Positions 36,064 through 44,917 are shown, counted from the first letter of the stretch. The stretch: 64,000 bases of DNA from an uncultured bacterium (GCA_905214625.1 CAJMMQ010000001.1:158178-222177), one strand, 5' to 3'. The notes: generated by a model not told the origin, from the sequence alone. Numbers and translations are program-made.

Positions 36064-36385
36064 CAATGACGATATTCTGGTAAAAAAGTTCTTCAGCGAA
36101 AACCGCATTGATGTGCCCGATGACGGATTTTCGAAGCGTGTTATGCGTCGTCTGCCAAACCGCACACGGCGTATCAGCCGTTTGTGGACAGCAGTATGTG
36201 TTGTCGTCGGCCTGATGATTTTCTTCAGAAACAAGGGATTCTCGGTTCTTGTGTCGTGTTTCGACAGCATATTTTCAGATGTCCTTGCACGCCACGAGCA
36301 ACTCAACAATCCTCATATGCTGCTTACCGTGGGGCTTGTCCTTCTTCTTATGTGGGGTGTGGGCTTTGCCGTTCGCGAGCGGTGA
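36053..36385 (+). CDS. DUF5056 membrane protein, candidate anti-sigma factor
   Basis: A 110-residue protein: N-terminal acidic segment DILVKKFFSENRIDVPDDGFSK, then a helix near 45-61 (AVCVVVGLMIFF) and another near 88-106 (LLTVGLVLLLMWGVGFA). Two starts exist; the Met at 36053 lies 8 bases after AGGA and is preferred over 36047, which is only 2 bases from it. The start lies inside the sigma factor gene, so translation is coupled. The cytoplasmic head plus two helices, and the position after an ECF gene, fit an anti-sigma factor, but this is inference. Confidence 0.82.
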   Translation: MTDNNDDILVKKFFSENRIDVPDDGFSKRVMRRLPNRTRRISRLWTAVCVVVGLMIFFRNKGFSVLVSCFDSIFSDVLARHEQLNNPHMLLTVGLVLLLMWGVGFAVRER

Positions 36386-36495
36386 GCGGTGTGTGGTGCA
36401 TTAATTGACAGTTTCATGATATAATATTATACCTTGTCGGCATGGCTGGCTTAAGTGTCCGTGCCTGCCGGCAGCGTGTCTTTTCTTTCTTAGAT

Positions 36496-36539
36496 ACAAT
36501 AATCCCCGGAACAGCACATGCCGTTTCGGGGATTATTGT
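36496..36539. terminator. Bidirectional terminator between DUF5056 and PorE-like genes
   Basis: ACAATAATCCCCG (36496-36508) pairs with CGGGGATTATTGT (36527-36539), and GAAC/GTTT extends it inward by 4 pairs. It serves convergent genes. Confidence 0.7.
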
Positions 36540-36540
36540 G

Positions 36541-38613
36541 TTACATCTCTATCACGAAACTGTCGTCTTCAGAGCCTCCGGCTTCCAGTTCCTTTGACTT
36601 TGGCGGATTCTTCAGATTGCCGTTTTCGTCAAACATTCCGTATGTAATCCTAAGAACGATGAACTCTGTACGTCGGTTCAGCTGGTTGCATATCTCCTGT
36701 TTTTCCTCGTCGAGTTTCTTTATGAACTCTTCTGTCAGCACGTCGCCCTCCTTCAGCCACGGATATTTCTCGGTCAGCTTCTTGCGTATTGTCTTCGGTT
36801 TTTCCTTGCCGTAGCCTACCGGCGACAAGCGGTCTTTAGCTATGCCGTGCTCTATCAGATAGTTTACCACGGCCTCGGCTCTCTTCTGCGACAGGGTCTT
36901 GTTATATTCCGCGCTGCCCTTATAGTCGCAGTGTGCGCTCAGTTCGATGGTCACGTTGGGGTTTTCGTTCAGCAACTTGATAAGCTCGTCGAGCGCCTTG
37001 GTCGACTCCTGGCGCAGCGAATACTTGTCAAAGTCGTAGAATATGTTGTCTATCAGCACCGGTACACGTATCGAGGCGAGCGGAAACTGCAGCACATATT
37101 CTTCTGATTCTGTCACCGGCTTCACCCTCAGTTCTTCCTTGTGGTTGAGGAAACCCTTGCATGTTGCAAGCATCATGTAGTCTACATTCGGGTTTATAAC
37201 CTGCGTAAAAGAGCCGTCGCCCTTAACGTTCAGCTTTAGGTTGGTACCGTCGCTGCCTATCATATACACCAGTGCGTCGGGCAGTTCGTAGCCGTCCATC
37301 TCGTAAACCCAGCCCTTCACGGTCTGTATTATCTCCGGTTTTTCAAAGCTGTATATGTGGTCCCATCCTCTGCCGTCGCCTCTGTTCGATGAGAAGAAGC
37401 CGCGGTTGTGGGGCCCTTCAAAAGTCATTCCGAAGTCGTCTCCATAAGAGTTGAGCGGATAACCAGGGTGTTCGAGCACAAATTTCTTTGTCTTCTTGTC
37501 CACCTTAGCTATGTATATGTCGAGTCCGCCGAGGCCTTTGTGTCCGTCAGACGAGAAATAAAGGTCGCCGTTCGGCCTGAAAGTGGGGAACATCTCGTTG
37601 CCCGGCGTGTTGACGGGTTCGCCAAGATTCTCCACGCCTCCAAGTCCGTTACTTGTAAGTCTTACTCTCCATATGTCGTATCCGCCCTTTCCTCCCGGCA
37701 TGTCAGACGTGAAATAAAGCCATTGTCCGTCGGGCGATACGGCCGGATGGGCATAGCTCGACAGCGTGTCGCGTGTTATTTCGAGAGCTGAAGCCTTACT
37801 CCATGCGGCATCGGCGCGGTTAGATGTCACTATGGTTGCGTACCTCGGATAGTTCGGGTCGGTGGTGCATTGGGTAAGATACATCTGACTTTGGTCTGGC
37901 GTAAAGCAGCATGCGCCCTCGTCAAACTCAGTGTTGAGGCCCGAAACAATGGCCTCCGGTTTGCCCCATTTGCCCTTGTCGTCCTTCTGCGACACAAATA
38001 TGTCGCCAGCTTTGGTGCCCGTTATGCCGCTCAGTTCGTCGCCTTCGGCCTCGTTTCTCGTAGAAGTGAAGTACAGTTGGTCGTATTCGTCACCGAAGAG
38101 CATGGGCGAATAGTCGGCCCGGCGCGAGTTGAACACGTCCATCTTCTTTACGATATATCTCGAGCCGGCTTCCTTTTCGGCCTGTGCTGTCTGTGCCGAC
38201 AGCAGTCCGGTCTTGGCGAGTTCGTTGTCGGGAAGTGAGTCGAGCACGAGCTGAAACTCCTTTGCAGCCTCCTTATAGCTGCCGTTTTTCATCAGCACAC
38301 GTGCAAAGGAAAGGTGCGTGTCGATGTCGGCCTTGTTGTATCTTATCGTGTTCCGGTATGCCGCAATGGCTTTTTGTGTTGAGTTTATGCGGTCGTAGCA
38401 TCCGGCAAGTTTCTTTGCCCGTTCGCCTCTTTTGTCCTTGTCTTTGGGTGAGGTCTTGTTATACGCGGTCTTAAATTCGGCCGCAGCGTCATAATATTCG
38501 CCTAAGGCGAGATATTTCTCACCTTTTTTCATGTAATGGTCGGCGCCGCACGACGCTGTAAGCAGCATCGTAAAGCATATTATTATGAGTGTGTAAAGCT
38601 TTTCTTTCATCAC
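36541..38613 (-). CDS. PorE-like OmpA-domain lipoprotein of type IX secretion
   Basis: A 690-residue lipoprotein. Signal peptide with lipobox LTASC (Cys22), tetratricopeptide helices (about 25-160), a WD40/PD40-like beta-propeller (about 175-440, with repeated DGQWLYFTSD- and NGDLYFSSDG-type blades), a carboxypeptidase-regulatory-like domain (about 445-520) and a C-terminal OmpA-type peptidoglycan-binding domain (about 530-660; ELSAHCDYKGSAEYN, LSQKRAEAVVNYLIEHGI and SPVGYGKEKP). This four-part order matches PorE of Porphyromonas gingivalis, which links the T9SS to peptidoglycan. Homologues of the same architecture outside T9SS exist, so PorE itself is likely but not certain. Confidence 0.85.
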   Translation of the reverse strand: MMKEKLYTLIIICFTMLLTASCGADHYMKKGEKYLALGEYYDAAAEFKTAYNKTSPKDKDKRGERAKKLAGCYDRINSTQKAIAAYRNTIRYNKADIDTHLSFARVLMKNGSYKEAAKEFQLVLDSLPDNELAKTGLLSAQTAQAEKEAGSRYIVKKMDVFNSRRADYSPMLFGDEYDQLYFTSTRNEAEGDELSGITGTKAGDIFVSQKDDKGKWGKPEAIVSGLNTEFDEGACCFTPDQSQMYLTQCTTDPNYPRYATIVTSNRADAAWSKASALEITRDTLSSYAHPAVSPDGQWLYFTSDMPGGKGGYDIWRVRLTSNGLGGVENLGEPVNTPGNEMFPTFRPNGDLYFSSDGHKGLGGLDIYIAKVDKKTKKFVLEHPGYPLNSYGDDFGMTFEGPHNRGFFSSNRGDGRGWDHIYSFEKPEIIQTVKGWVYEMDGYELPDALVYMIGSDGTNLKLNVKGDGSFTQVINPNVDYMMLATCKGFLNHKEELRVKPVTESEEYVLQFPLASIRVPVLIDNIFYDFDKYSLRQESTKALDELIKLLNENPNVTIELSAHCDYKGSAEYNKTLSQKRAEAVVNYLIEHGIAKDRLSPVGYGKEKPKTIRKKLTEKYPWLKEGDVLTEEFIKKLDEEKQEICNQLNRRTEFIVLRITYGMFDENGNLKNPPKSKELEAGGSEDDSFVIEM

Positions 38614-38665
38614 GAAACCTTAGTTGTTATATATAAAACCAATGTTTAGGGGCTCTTAAAACCTT

Positions 38666-38683
38666 TGTTATTATATAATAACA
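38666..38683. promoter_or_regulatory. 18-bp perfect palindrome between topB and PorE-like genes
   Basis: TGTTATTATATAATAACA at 38666-38683, a perfect palindrome with no spacer. It lies 15 bp past the topB stop and about 50 bp before the PorE-like start on the minus strand. Could be an operator for the PorE-like gene or part of a weak terminator. Confidence 0.45.
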
Positions 38684-38697
38684 CAAAAAGGCCTGAT

Positions 38698-40788
38698 TTA
38701 TTGTTTGAAAGGCAGTCTGAATGTGCATCCTTCTTTCCAGCGGCTGCATCCGTAGGCCGTTTTGCCTTTTATGATGTGTCCTTGACCGCATATTGGGCAT
38801 GCAGAGCCTACAATCGAGTCATCGGCCTGCATTGTCTGCAGTGCCGGTTCTGGCTTGTTTGGCTGTGCGGCATCGGCTTTCTGTGCCGCGTCAGGCTGCT
38901 GTCCGGCAGTCTTTACGGTCTTGCTTTCAGCCTTTTTTCTTGGATTCGACACCTTTTTCGATGTCTTTTTTTTCATGTCTTCGTCACTCATTATGGTTAC
39001 GTGACGATTGCTGTTGTCGGCCAGAACATCGTTGACGATTGTGGTGATTTGCTCTTTCAGTTCGTTGATAAACTGTCCGGCGTCATATTTCTTGTGTTCA
39101 ATGTCGCGCAGTTTCTTCTCCCATATACCCGTGAGTTCGCAGCTTTTGAGCAGTTCTTCTTTAATAGTGTCTATGAGTTCGATTCCCGTAGGAGTGGCAA
39201 CTATGTTTTTTCTTTTGCGTTTGATGTAACGTCTCTTGAACAGAGTCTCGATTATGTTGGCTCTCGAAGACGGCCTTCCGATGCCGTTCTCTTTCAAGGC
39301 AGCACGCAACTCCTCGTCGTCGACAAACTTTCCGGCCGTTTCCATGGCCCTCAGCAATGTTGCTTCGGTGTAATATTTGGGCGGAGTTGTCCACTTTTCA
39401 GTGAGAGTTGGAGTATGAGGTCCGCTTTCTCCCTTTGTGAATGTGGGCAATGTTCGCTCTTCTTCCTGACTGTTCGCAATGTCGTTATCGGCGTTTTGCG
39501 TATCCTTGTCATACAGAACGCGCCACCCCGGGTCGTTAATCTGTTTGCCGCTGACCTTAAAGTCAACGTCCTCAACTTTGCCCATTACAGTGGTCGTAGA
39601 GAACTTGCAGTCGGGATAGAACACGCTGATGAAACGTCGGGCAATAAGGTCGTAGACGTTACGCTCGAGGTCGGTAAGGTTAGAGGCCGGAACGCCGGTG
39701 GGGATGATGGCATGGTGGTCGGTTACCTTAGACGAGTCGAACACTTTCTTGCTCTTTGGCAAATTCTTATTTGCCAGAGGAAGCGTGAAAGCCTCATAGC
39801 CCCTGAGCCCTTTAAGAGTTGCAGGACACTTGGGATAGATGTCGTCGCTGAGATACTGAGTGTCTACACGAGGATATGTGGTGAGCTTTTTCTCGTAGAG
39901 CGACTGTATGGTGTTGAGTGTGAGTTCGGCGCTCATGGAGAATTTCTTGTTGCAGTCTACCTGCAACGACGTAAGGTCGTAGAGATGCGGAGGTGCTTCT
40001 TTTCCGGCTTTCTTCTGCACGTCGGTTACGACAAAGGGCTTGCCTGCTATCTTGTCGAACGACTGCTCACCCTCTTCCTTGCTCGTAAACTTGCCCGAAG
40101 TGGCCGTGAACAGCGTGTCGCGGTATATCGTTGACAGCACCCAGTAAGGCTCCGGCTTGAAATTGTCTATCTCCTTCTGCCTGTTCACAATCAGCGCGAG
40201 GGTGGGCGTCTGCACGCGGCCTATGGACAACACCTGCTTGTATTGTCCGTATTTAAGCGTGTAAAGCCTTGTGGCATTCATGCCGAGAATCCAGTCGCCT
40301 ATGGCACGGCTCAGTCCGGCAAGATACAGCGGCTGATATTCGTTCTGGTCTTTCAGCGACTGAAATCCCTCGCGTATGGCCTCGTCGGTCATCGACGATA
40401 TCCACAAACGCTTGACGGGGCATTTGGCCTGAGCCTTCTGCATGACCCATCTCTGTATAAGTTCACCCTCCTGTCCGGCGTCTCCGCAGTTTATTATGCT
40501 GTCTGCCGTCTGCATTAGCTTCTCTATCACCGAGAACTGTTTGCGAATACCGGCATCGTCTATCAGCTTTATGCCAAATCGCTGAGGCAGCATCGGCAGT
40601 GCGCTCAGACACCATTTTTTCCATAGAGGCGTATAGTCGTCGGGCTCTTTCAGTGTACAAAGATGACCGAATGTCCATGTAACCTGATAGCCGTTGCCCT
40701 CCATGAATCCGTCGCACGGTTTTGTTGCTCCCAAAATCCGTGCTATGTCTTTTGCTACACTTGGTTTCTCGGCAATGCAGACAATCAT
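38698..40788 (-). CDS. topB: DNA topoisomerase III
   Basis: A 696-residue type IA topoisomerase that relaxes and decatenates DNA. Toprim domain at the N-terminus (MIVCIAEKPSVAKDIA; DAGQEGELIQRW), the catalytic domain with SIGRVQTPTLALIV and the active-site Tyr in TTYPRVDTQYLS (about 300), NGIGRPSSRANII near 505, and a C-terminal Lys/Ala-rich stretch (about 610-655) followed by a zinc-finger-like ACPICGQGH and YGCSRWKEGCTF. Length normal for Bacteroidetes TopB. Transcribed alone on the minus strand. Confidence 0.95.
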   Translation of the reverse strand: MIVCIAEKPSVAKDIARILGATKPCDGFMEGNGYQVTWTFGHLCTLKEPDDYTPLWKKWCLSALPMLPQRFGIKLIDDAGIRKQFSVIEKLMQTADSIINCGDAGQEGELIQRWVMQKAQAKCPVKRLWISSMTDEAIREGFQSLKDQNEYQPLYLAGLSRAIGDWILGMNATRLYTLKYGQYKQVLSIGRVQTPTLALIVNRQKEIDNFKPEPYWVLSTIYRDTLFTATSGKFTSKEEGEQSFDKIAGKPFVVTDVQKKAGKEAPPHLYDLTSLQVDCNKKFSMSAELTLNTIQSLYEKKLTTYPRVDTQYLSDDIYPKCPATLKGLRGYEAFTLPLANKNLPKSKKVFDSSKVTDHHAIIPTGVPASNLTDLERNVYDLIARRFISVFYPDCKFSTTTVMGKVEDVDFKVSGKQINDPGWRVLYDKDTQNADNDIANSQEEERTLPTFTKGESGPHTPTLTEKWTTPPKYYTEATLLRAMETAGKFVDDEELRAALKENGIGRPSSRANIIETLFKRRYIKRKRKNIVATPTGIELIDTIKEELLKSCELTGIWEKKLRDIEHKKYDAGQFINELKEQITTIVNDVLADNSNRHVTIMSDEDMKKKTSKKVSNPRKKAESKTVKTAGQQPDAAQKADAAQPNKPEPALQTMQADDSIVGSACPICGQGHIIKGKTAYGCSRWKEGCTFRLPFKQ

Positions 40789-40886
40789 ATATTATGCTTT
40801 TATAAGATGTATTTTTTGTTTTATGTGAGATGTTGCTGTCGCGTCAGCCAGACAGTATGGCCGTTGCTTGCGTAAGCAGGCGGACA

Positions 40887-41522
40887 TCAGTAGCCCAAGT
40901 CTTCGCCGACGAGAACCACGGTGTGGCGTCCTGCCGGATGAGAGTTGCGCATGAAGTGGATATAGTTGCAGATGCTCTCGGGCGAGTTGCAGTTGTGGCA
41001 GATGCCGTCAACCTGGCACGGAGTCTTGATGTCGAAGCGTGCCGCGTTAATAGGACTTGCCGTAGAGCGTGCCCTTGCCAGTGCGCTCTGAACATCCTGC
41101 GCCACCTTGTTGAGCCCCACGACGAATATCACGTGCTTAGGTCCGAAGGTTATTGCGGCCACGCGGTTGCCGTTGCCGTCGATGTTTACAATAACGCCGT
41201 CTTCGCTGATGGCGTTGACGCTCGACAGATAGTAGTCGCACGAAAAAGCCTCGCGGTAAATCTGCTGCGCCTCGTCGCGCGTCTCGGCCTCGTCCCGGTC
41301 GAGCACCTTCAGGTCTCTTTCGTGCAGGGCTTTGGTAAGTCCCATGTCCCTGATAGTCATCGAGCCGCCCCACGTAACGCTGCTTCCGTCGGGAATCATG
41401 GCCGACACAGCCTTTACGGCTTCAGCCGCCGTGGCACAGTAACAAGCCTTAAAATTGCGGCGTTCCAGGTTCTTAATCATCTTTGCAGCGAGCTTTTCGT
41501 TGCGTATTTCTTTAGGTGTCAT
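40887..41522 (-). CDS. Stand-alone LUD-domain protein
   Basis: A 211-residue LUD (lactate utilisation, DUF162) domain protein. Typical features: an N-terminal helix (EKLAAKMIKNLERRNF), the nucleotide-binding-like DGSSVTWGGSMTI, ISEDGVIVNIDGNGNRVA and GPKHVIFVVGLNKV. The C-terminal CQVDGICHNCNSPESIC has four cysteines in a cluster-like pattern, unlike LutC. It lies divergently beside lutABC, with a 680-bp gap between. Proteins of this type (LUD family, with Cys motif) occur in anaerobes, without a proven reaction; a lactate or related oxidoreductase partner is plausible. Confidence 0.85.
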   Translation of the reverse strand: MTPKEIRNEKLAAKMIKNLERRNFKACYCATAAEAVKAVSAMIPDGSSVTWGGSMTIRDMGLTKALHERDLKVLDRDEAETRDEAQQIYREAFSCDYYLSSVNAISEDGVIVNIDGNGNRVAAITFGPKHVIFVVGLNKVAQDVQSALARARSTASPINAARFDIKTPCQVDGICHNCNSPESICNYIHFMRNSHPAGRHTVVLVGEDLGY

Positions 41523-41768
41523 AATGTCTCTGTAATTATATGTTTGGTGTGAAACAGGTTTGCAAAATTAATAAAATTGCTTCATACATCGTTTACTTTT
41601 AAGCATTGTTTATAAAAAAACTTTCCACCTATTATATATATGGCAGCCGTAGATATTACCTGTTGGCAAGAAATAGCCTCCTTTTGAGTGTGTTTTTCAG
41701 ACGGCTTGCCACCCCTTCCGCCAGATGAATATATGTGTCTGTAAGTGACTGATAATCAATGTATTTCT

Positions 41769-41856
41769 GAAAGGTGGCCTTTTGGCTTGTAAAAGACGGT
41801 CTTTTAGCCTGCAAAAGACGGCATTTTGGACGGTGAAAGGTGTCCTTTTGCAAATC
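41769..41856. repeat. 22-bp dyad repeat array C (4 units)
   Basis: Units at 41769, 41791, 41813 and 41835, exactly 22 bp. Unit 2 has the perfect dyad AAAAGAC-G-GTCTTTT; units 1 and 4 have AAAGG...CCTTT, so arms covary. It lies between divergent LUD and lutA genes, well away from both starts. Confidence 0.85.
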
Positions 41857-42038
41857 GTCCGTGCTCTGGCCGGATAAACCCAAATCGATGATATGGAAAA
41901 ACTTTTGCATAAATGCAGCCCTAACTTAAATTCTGTGTATAAACGTCTGTCTGCAATGTCTGTTTTACAGTCAGGCATGTTACGCTTTCAGTGCATGAAC
42001 GTTTGCACAAATCTGATACAGTTTGTTGCTGAAAGATG

Positions 42039-42069
42039 TTTGCTGTTAATATTAAAATTATTACCTTTG
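42039..42069 (+). promoter_or_regulatory. Promoter of the lutABC operon
   Basis: TTTG (42039-42042), 19 bases, TACCTTTG (42062-42069): a perfect match to the Bacteroidetes consensus. The leader to lutA is about 130 bases. Confidence 0.8.
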
Positions 42070-42204
42070 CGGTAGGTAAACAGCCTCCACACAACTACTG
42101 AAATATATTTAGCCAGAACGTATGGTGGCTGTGCTTTTAAGCCCGGTTAGCTCCCTTATGGCTGCCTGGCCGTTATGGCTTGCGGACAAAATTTATATAA
42201 CTAT

Positions 42205-42942
42205 ATGAAAACAGGACTTTTTATTCCTTGCTATGTTGATGCGCTATATCCTGAGGTGGCGGTGGCTTGCTATAAGCTGCTGAAGCATCTGCAGGTAGAT
42301 GTTACGTATCCGCTAAAGCAGACATGCTGCGGTCAGCCTATGGCAAATGCCGGTTTTGAAGACAAGGCCGTGCCCTTGGCCGAGCATTTTGAGGACATCT
42401 TCAAGGGTTTTGATTATGTGGTGGCCCCTTCGGCCAGTTGTGCGGCTTTCGTAAAGCTCAACTATCCCAGACTGCTTCAGGGCAAGCATTTCTGCGAGAC
42501 ATCAGACAAGATAATGGACATCTGCGAGTTTCTGCACGACGTTCTGAAGGTAAAATCGCTTCCGGGCAAGTTTTATCACAAGGTAAGTCTGCACAACTCT
42601 TGTCACGGAGTGCGCGAGCTTGGCATCTCGTCGCCCAGCGAGCGCAATATCCCTAAATATTCAAAGCTCAAGGACCTGCTGTCGCTTGTTGAGGGCGTAA
42701 CAGTCTGCGAGCCTGAGCGCGTTGACGAGTGCTGCGGATTTGGCGGCATGTTCTCGGTTGAGGAGCCAGAGGTGTCCACGCAGATGGGCATCGACAAGCT
42801 TGAACGCCACATGGCCACGGGCGCAGAGTATATAACAGGCCCCGACAGCTCGTGCCTGATGCATCTGCAGGGCGTGGCCAAGCGGCAGAAGAAAGACATA
42901 AAGTTTATTCATATTGTACAAATTTTAGCGGCAGGACTATGA
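42205..42942 (+). CDS. lutA: L-lactate oxidation Fe-S protein LutA
   Basis: A 245-residue cytoplasmic protein with two CCG domains of the heterodisulfide-reductase type: PCYVDALYPEV with TCCGQPMANAG (about 1-60), and LHNSCHGVRELG with ECCGFGGMFS (about 130-195). It forms the LutABC (YkgEFG) complex that oxidises L-lactate to pyruvate. The frame extends to 42175, but the Met at 42205 (MKTGLFIPCYV) is the standard start. The next gene overlaps by 4 bp (ATGA). Confidence 0.93.
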   Translation: MKTGLFIPCYVDALYPEVAVACYKLLKHLQVDVTYPLKQTCCGQPMANAGFEDKAVPLAEHFEDIFKGFDYVVAPSASCAAFVKLNYPRLLQGKHFCETSDKIMDICEFLHDVLKVKSLPGKFYHKVSLHNSCHGVRELGISSPSERNIPKYSKLKDLLSLVEGVTVCEPERVDECCGFGGMFSVEEPEVSTQMGIDKLERHMATGAEYITGPDSSCLMHLQGVAKRQKKDIKFIHIVQILAAGL

Positions 42943-44306
42943 GCACACTACACAGAAAAGCAGCACAGAAATTCCTGGAGAACGGAAAGAACGCCAAGTG
43001 GCACGACGCCACATTCTGGTCGTTGCGCGACAAACGCGACAGCATGGCCATGGGGCTTGACGAGTGGGAACGGCTGCGCGACACGGCAAGCGCCATAAAG
43101 CGCCACACGGTTACGCATCTTGACAAATATCTGGAGCAGTTTGCGGCCAACGCCGAAAAGAACGGAGTGAAGGTTCACTGGGCCAAAGACGCTGAAGAGT
43201 TTAACAGCATTGTGCTTGAAATACTCACGTCGCACAACGTAAAGAAGCTTGTTAAGAGCAAGTCGATGCTTACCGAGGAGTGCGAGATGAACCCGTTTTT
43301 GGAGCGGCACGGCATTGATGTCGTTGAGACAGACCTCGGCGAGCGCATCCTTCAGCTTATGAAGCAGAAGCCGAGCCACATTGTTGTGCCGGCCATACAT
43401 ATAACGCAGGAAGAGGTGGGACATCTCTTTGAGCGCGTGCTCGGGAGCGAGAAGGGCAACTACGACCCCACATATCTTACCTATCAGGCGCGCATAAGTC
43501 TGCGCAACGAGTTTATGACGGCCGACGCAGGCATGACGGGTGCCAACTTCGGCGTTGCCGCCACGGGCGATATAGTGGTGTGCACCAACGAGGGCAACGC
43601 TGACATGTCAACCTCTGTTCCGAAGCTGCATATCGCTGCGATGGGTCTCGAAAAGGTTATTCCCGACTACCGTTCGCTGGCTGTGTTCCAGCGCCTGCTC
43701 TGCCGTGCGGCCACAGGTCAGCCCACAACGTCTTATACGTCACACTTCCGCAAGGCACGTCCGGGAGGCGAAATGCACATAATTTTGGTAGACAACGGAC
43801 GCAGCGACATCATAGCAAACACAGAACATTGGGAAACGCTGAAGTGCATACGCTGCGGCTCTTGCATGAACACGTGCCCCGTTTACCGCCGCAGCGGAGG
43901 CTATTCTTATACATACTTCATTCCCGGTCCTGTCGGAATAAACCTCGGAATGTTGAAAAATCCGGTTAAATATTCCGACAACGTGAGCGCATGCTCGCTT
44001 TGCTGTTCGTGCGACAATGTGTGTCCTGTTAAGGTTAACCTGTCGGAACAGATATACAGATGGCGGCAGAACCTCGACTCGCTGGGCAAGGCCGACCCGA
44101 TGAAGAAGGCCATGTCGGCAGGAATGAAGTATCTTTTCGGTCATCCGGGCCTCTACAGCACGTCGCTCAAATTTGCGCCGTTGGCCAACCATCTGCCGCG
44201 ACTGCTGATGTATAACAAACTTAACGGGTGGGGCATAGGGCACGAAATGCCGGAGTTCCCGCACGAATCGTTCCAGACAATGTGGAAGAAAGGAGAAGTG
44301 AAATGA
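42939..44306 (+). CDS. lutB: L-lactate oxidation Fe-S protein LutB
   Basis: A 455-residue cytoplasmic subunit: an N-terminal LUD-type domain (about 60-290; GVAATGDIVVCTNEGNADMST near 203-223) and two ferredoxin-like clusters, CIRCGSCMNTCPVYRR (near 304-319) and CSLCCSCDNVCPVKV (near 354-368). It carries electrons in the LutABC lactate dehydrogenase complex. The start at 42939 overlaps the lutA stop, and lutC starts within its stop (ATGA). Length is in line with YkgF. Confidence 0.94.
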   Translation: MSTLHRKAAQKFLENGKNAKWHDATFWSLRDKRDSMAMGLDEWERLRDTASAIKRHTVTHLDKYLEQFAANAEKNGVKVHWAKDAEEFNSIVLEILTSHNVKKLVKSKSMLTEECEMNPFLERHGIDVVETDLGERILQLMKQKPSHIVVPAIHITQEEVGHLFERVLGSEKGNYDPTYLTYQARISLRNEFMTADAGMTGANFGVAATGDIVVCTNEGNADMSTSVPKLHIAAMGLEKVIPDYRSLAVFQRLLCRAATGQPTTSYTSHFRKARPGGEMHIILVDNGRSDIIANTEHWETLKCIRCGSCMNTCPVYRRSGGYSYTYFIPGPVGINLGMLKNPVKYSDNVSACSLCCSCDNVCPVKVNLSEQIYRWRQNLDSLGKADPMKKAMSAGMKYLFGHPGLYSTSLKFAPLANHLPRLLMYNKLNGWGIGHEMPEFPHESFQTMWKKGEVK

Positions 44307-44893
44307 GTACGAAGGAAGAAATACTTTCAAGATACCGCCGCAACATGAAGGTTACGGGGCAGTATGACATGCCCGATTTCAGCACCTTGAAGGGTGTTGA
44401 ATACGACAATCCTCTTGCGCAGTTTGTTGCCATGAGCGAGAATGTGGGCAGCCATGTGGTAGACCTGTCCGCCGGCGACGACATAAACAATGTTATCAGG
44501 AGCTTGTATCCCGAGGCAAAGGTGTTTGCAAGCAGTCTGCCCGAAATAACCATTGCCGACCGCAATCCTGATACCGTTGAAAAGGCGCAGGACCTCAACG
44601 GAACAGACGTCGGCATTGTAAGGGGCGAAATAGGAGTGGCAGAGAACGGCTGTGTGTGGATTCCGCAGACAATGAAAGAGAAGGCCGTATGCTTCATTTC
44701 AGAGTATCTTGTAATACTGCTCAGCCGCAAGAGCATCGTTAGCAACATGCATCAGGCATACGAGCGCATACAGTTTACAGACTATGGCTACGGCTCGTTC
44801 ATATCAGGCCCGTCCAAGACGGCCGACATAGCGCAGGCTCTTGTTATGGGAGCGCAGGCAGCGCGCGGCGTTACCGTGATACTTACAGACTGA
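44303..44893 (+). CDS. lutC: L-lactate oxidation protein LutC (LUD domain)
   Basis: A 196-residue LUD-domain subunit; the last third has GIVRGEIGVAENGCVWIPQT and GSFISGPSKTADIAQALVMGAQ, typical of LutC/YkgG. It lacks the cysteine cluster found in the stand-alone LUD protein at 40.9 kb. The start (44303) overlaps the lutB stop by 4 bp, and a strong terminator ends the operon. The upstream ORF extension to 44228 is out of register with the family and is ignored. Confidence 0.92.
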   Translation: MSTKEEILSRYRRNMKVTGQYDMPDFSTLKGVEYDNPLAQFVAMSENVGSHVVDLSAGDDINNVIRSLYPEAKVFASSLPEITIADRNPDTVEKAQDLNGTDVGIVRGEIGVAENGCVWIPQTMKEKAVCFISEYLVILLSRKSIVSNMHQAYERIQFTDYGYGSFISGPSKTADIAQALVMGAQAARGVTVILTD

Positions 44894-44917
44894 AATACAG
44901 CTGACTCTCAGACATAA

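Larger units (their letters stand above)
41523..42204. other. Intergenic region between divergent LUD and lutA genes
   Basis: Holds array C (41769-41856) and the lut promoter (42039-42069). A weak TAATTTTG box for the LUD gene is at 41570-41563 on the minus strand, without a -33. Between 42070 and 42204 is a 135-base leader with small inverted repeats (AGCCA/TGGCT near 42112-42131). No gene is supported. Confidence 0.6.

Noticed and set aside
38665..40134. 489-aa plus-strand ORF antisense to topB
   Set aside because: Long open antisense frame caused by codon bias of topB, whose product has all topoisomerase III motifs; the antisense product resembles nothing.
41656..41978. Two overlapping minus-strand ORFs (84 and 93 aa) over array C
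   Set aside because: They are conceptual translations of the repeat in two frames; the non-triplet period changes frame from unit to unit. Database proteins similar to these would probably be the same artefact.
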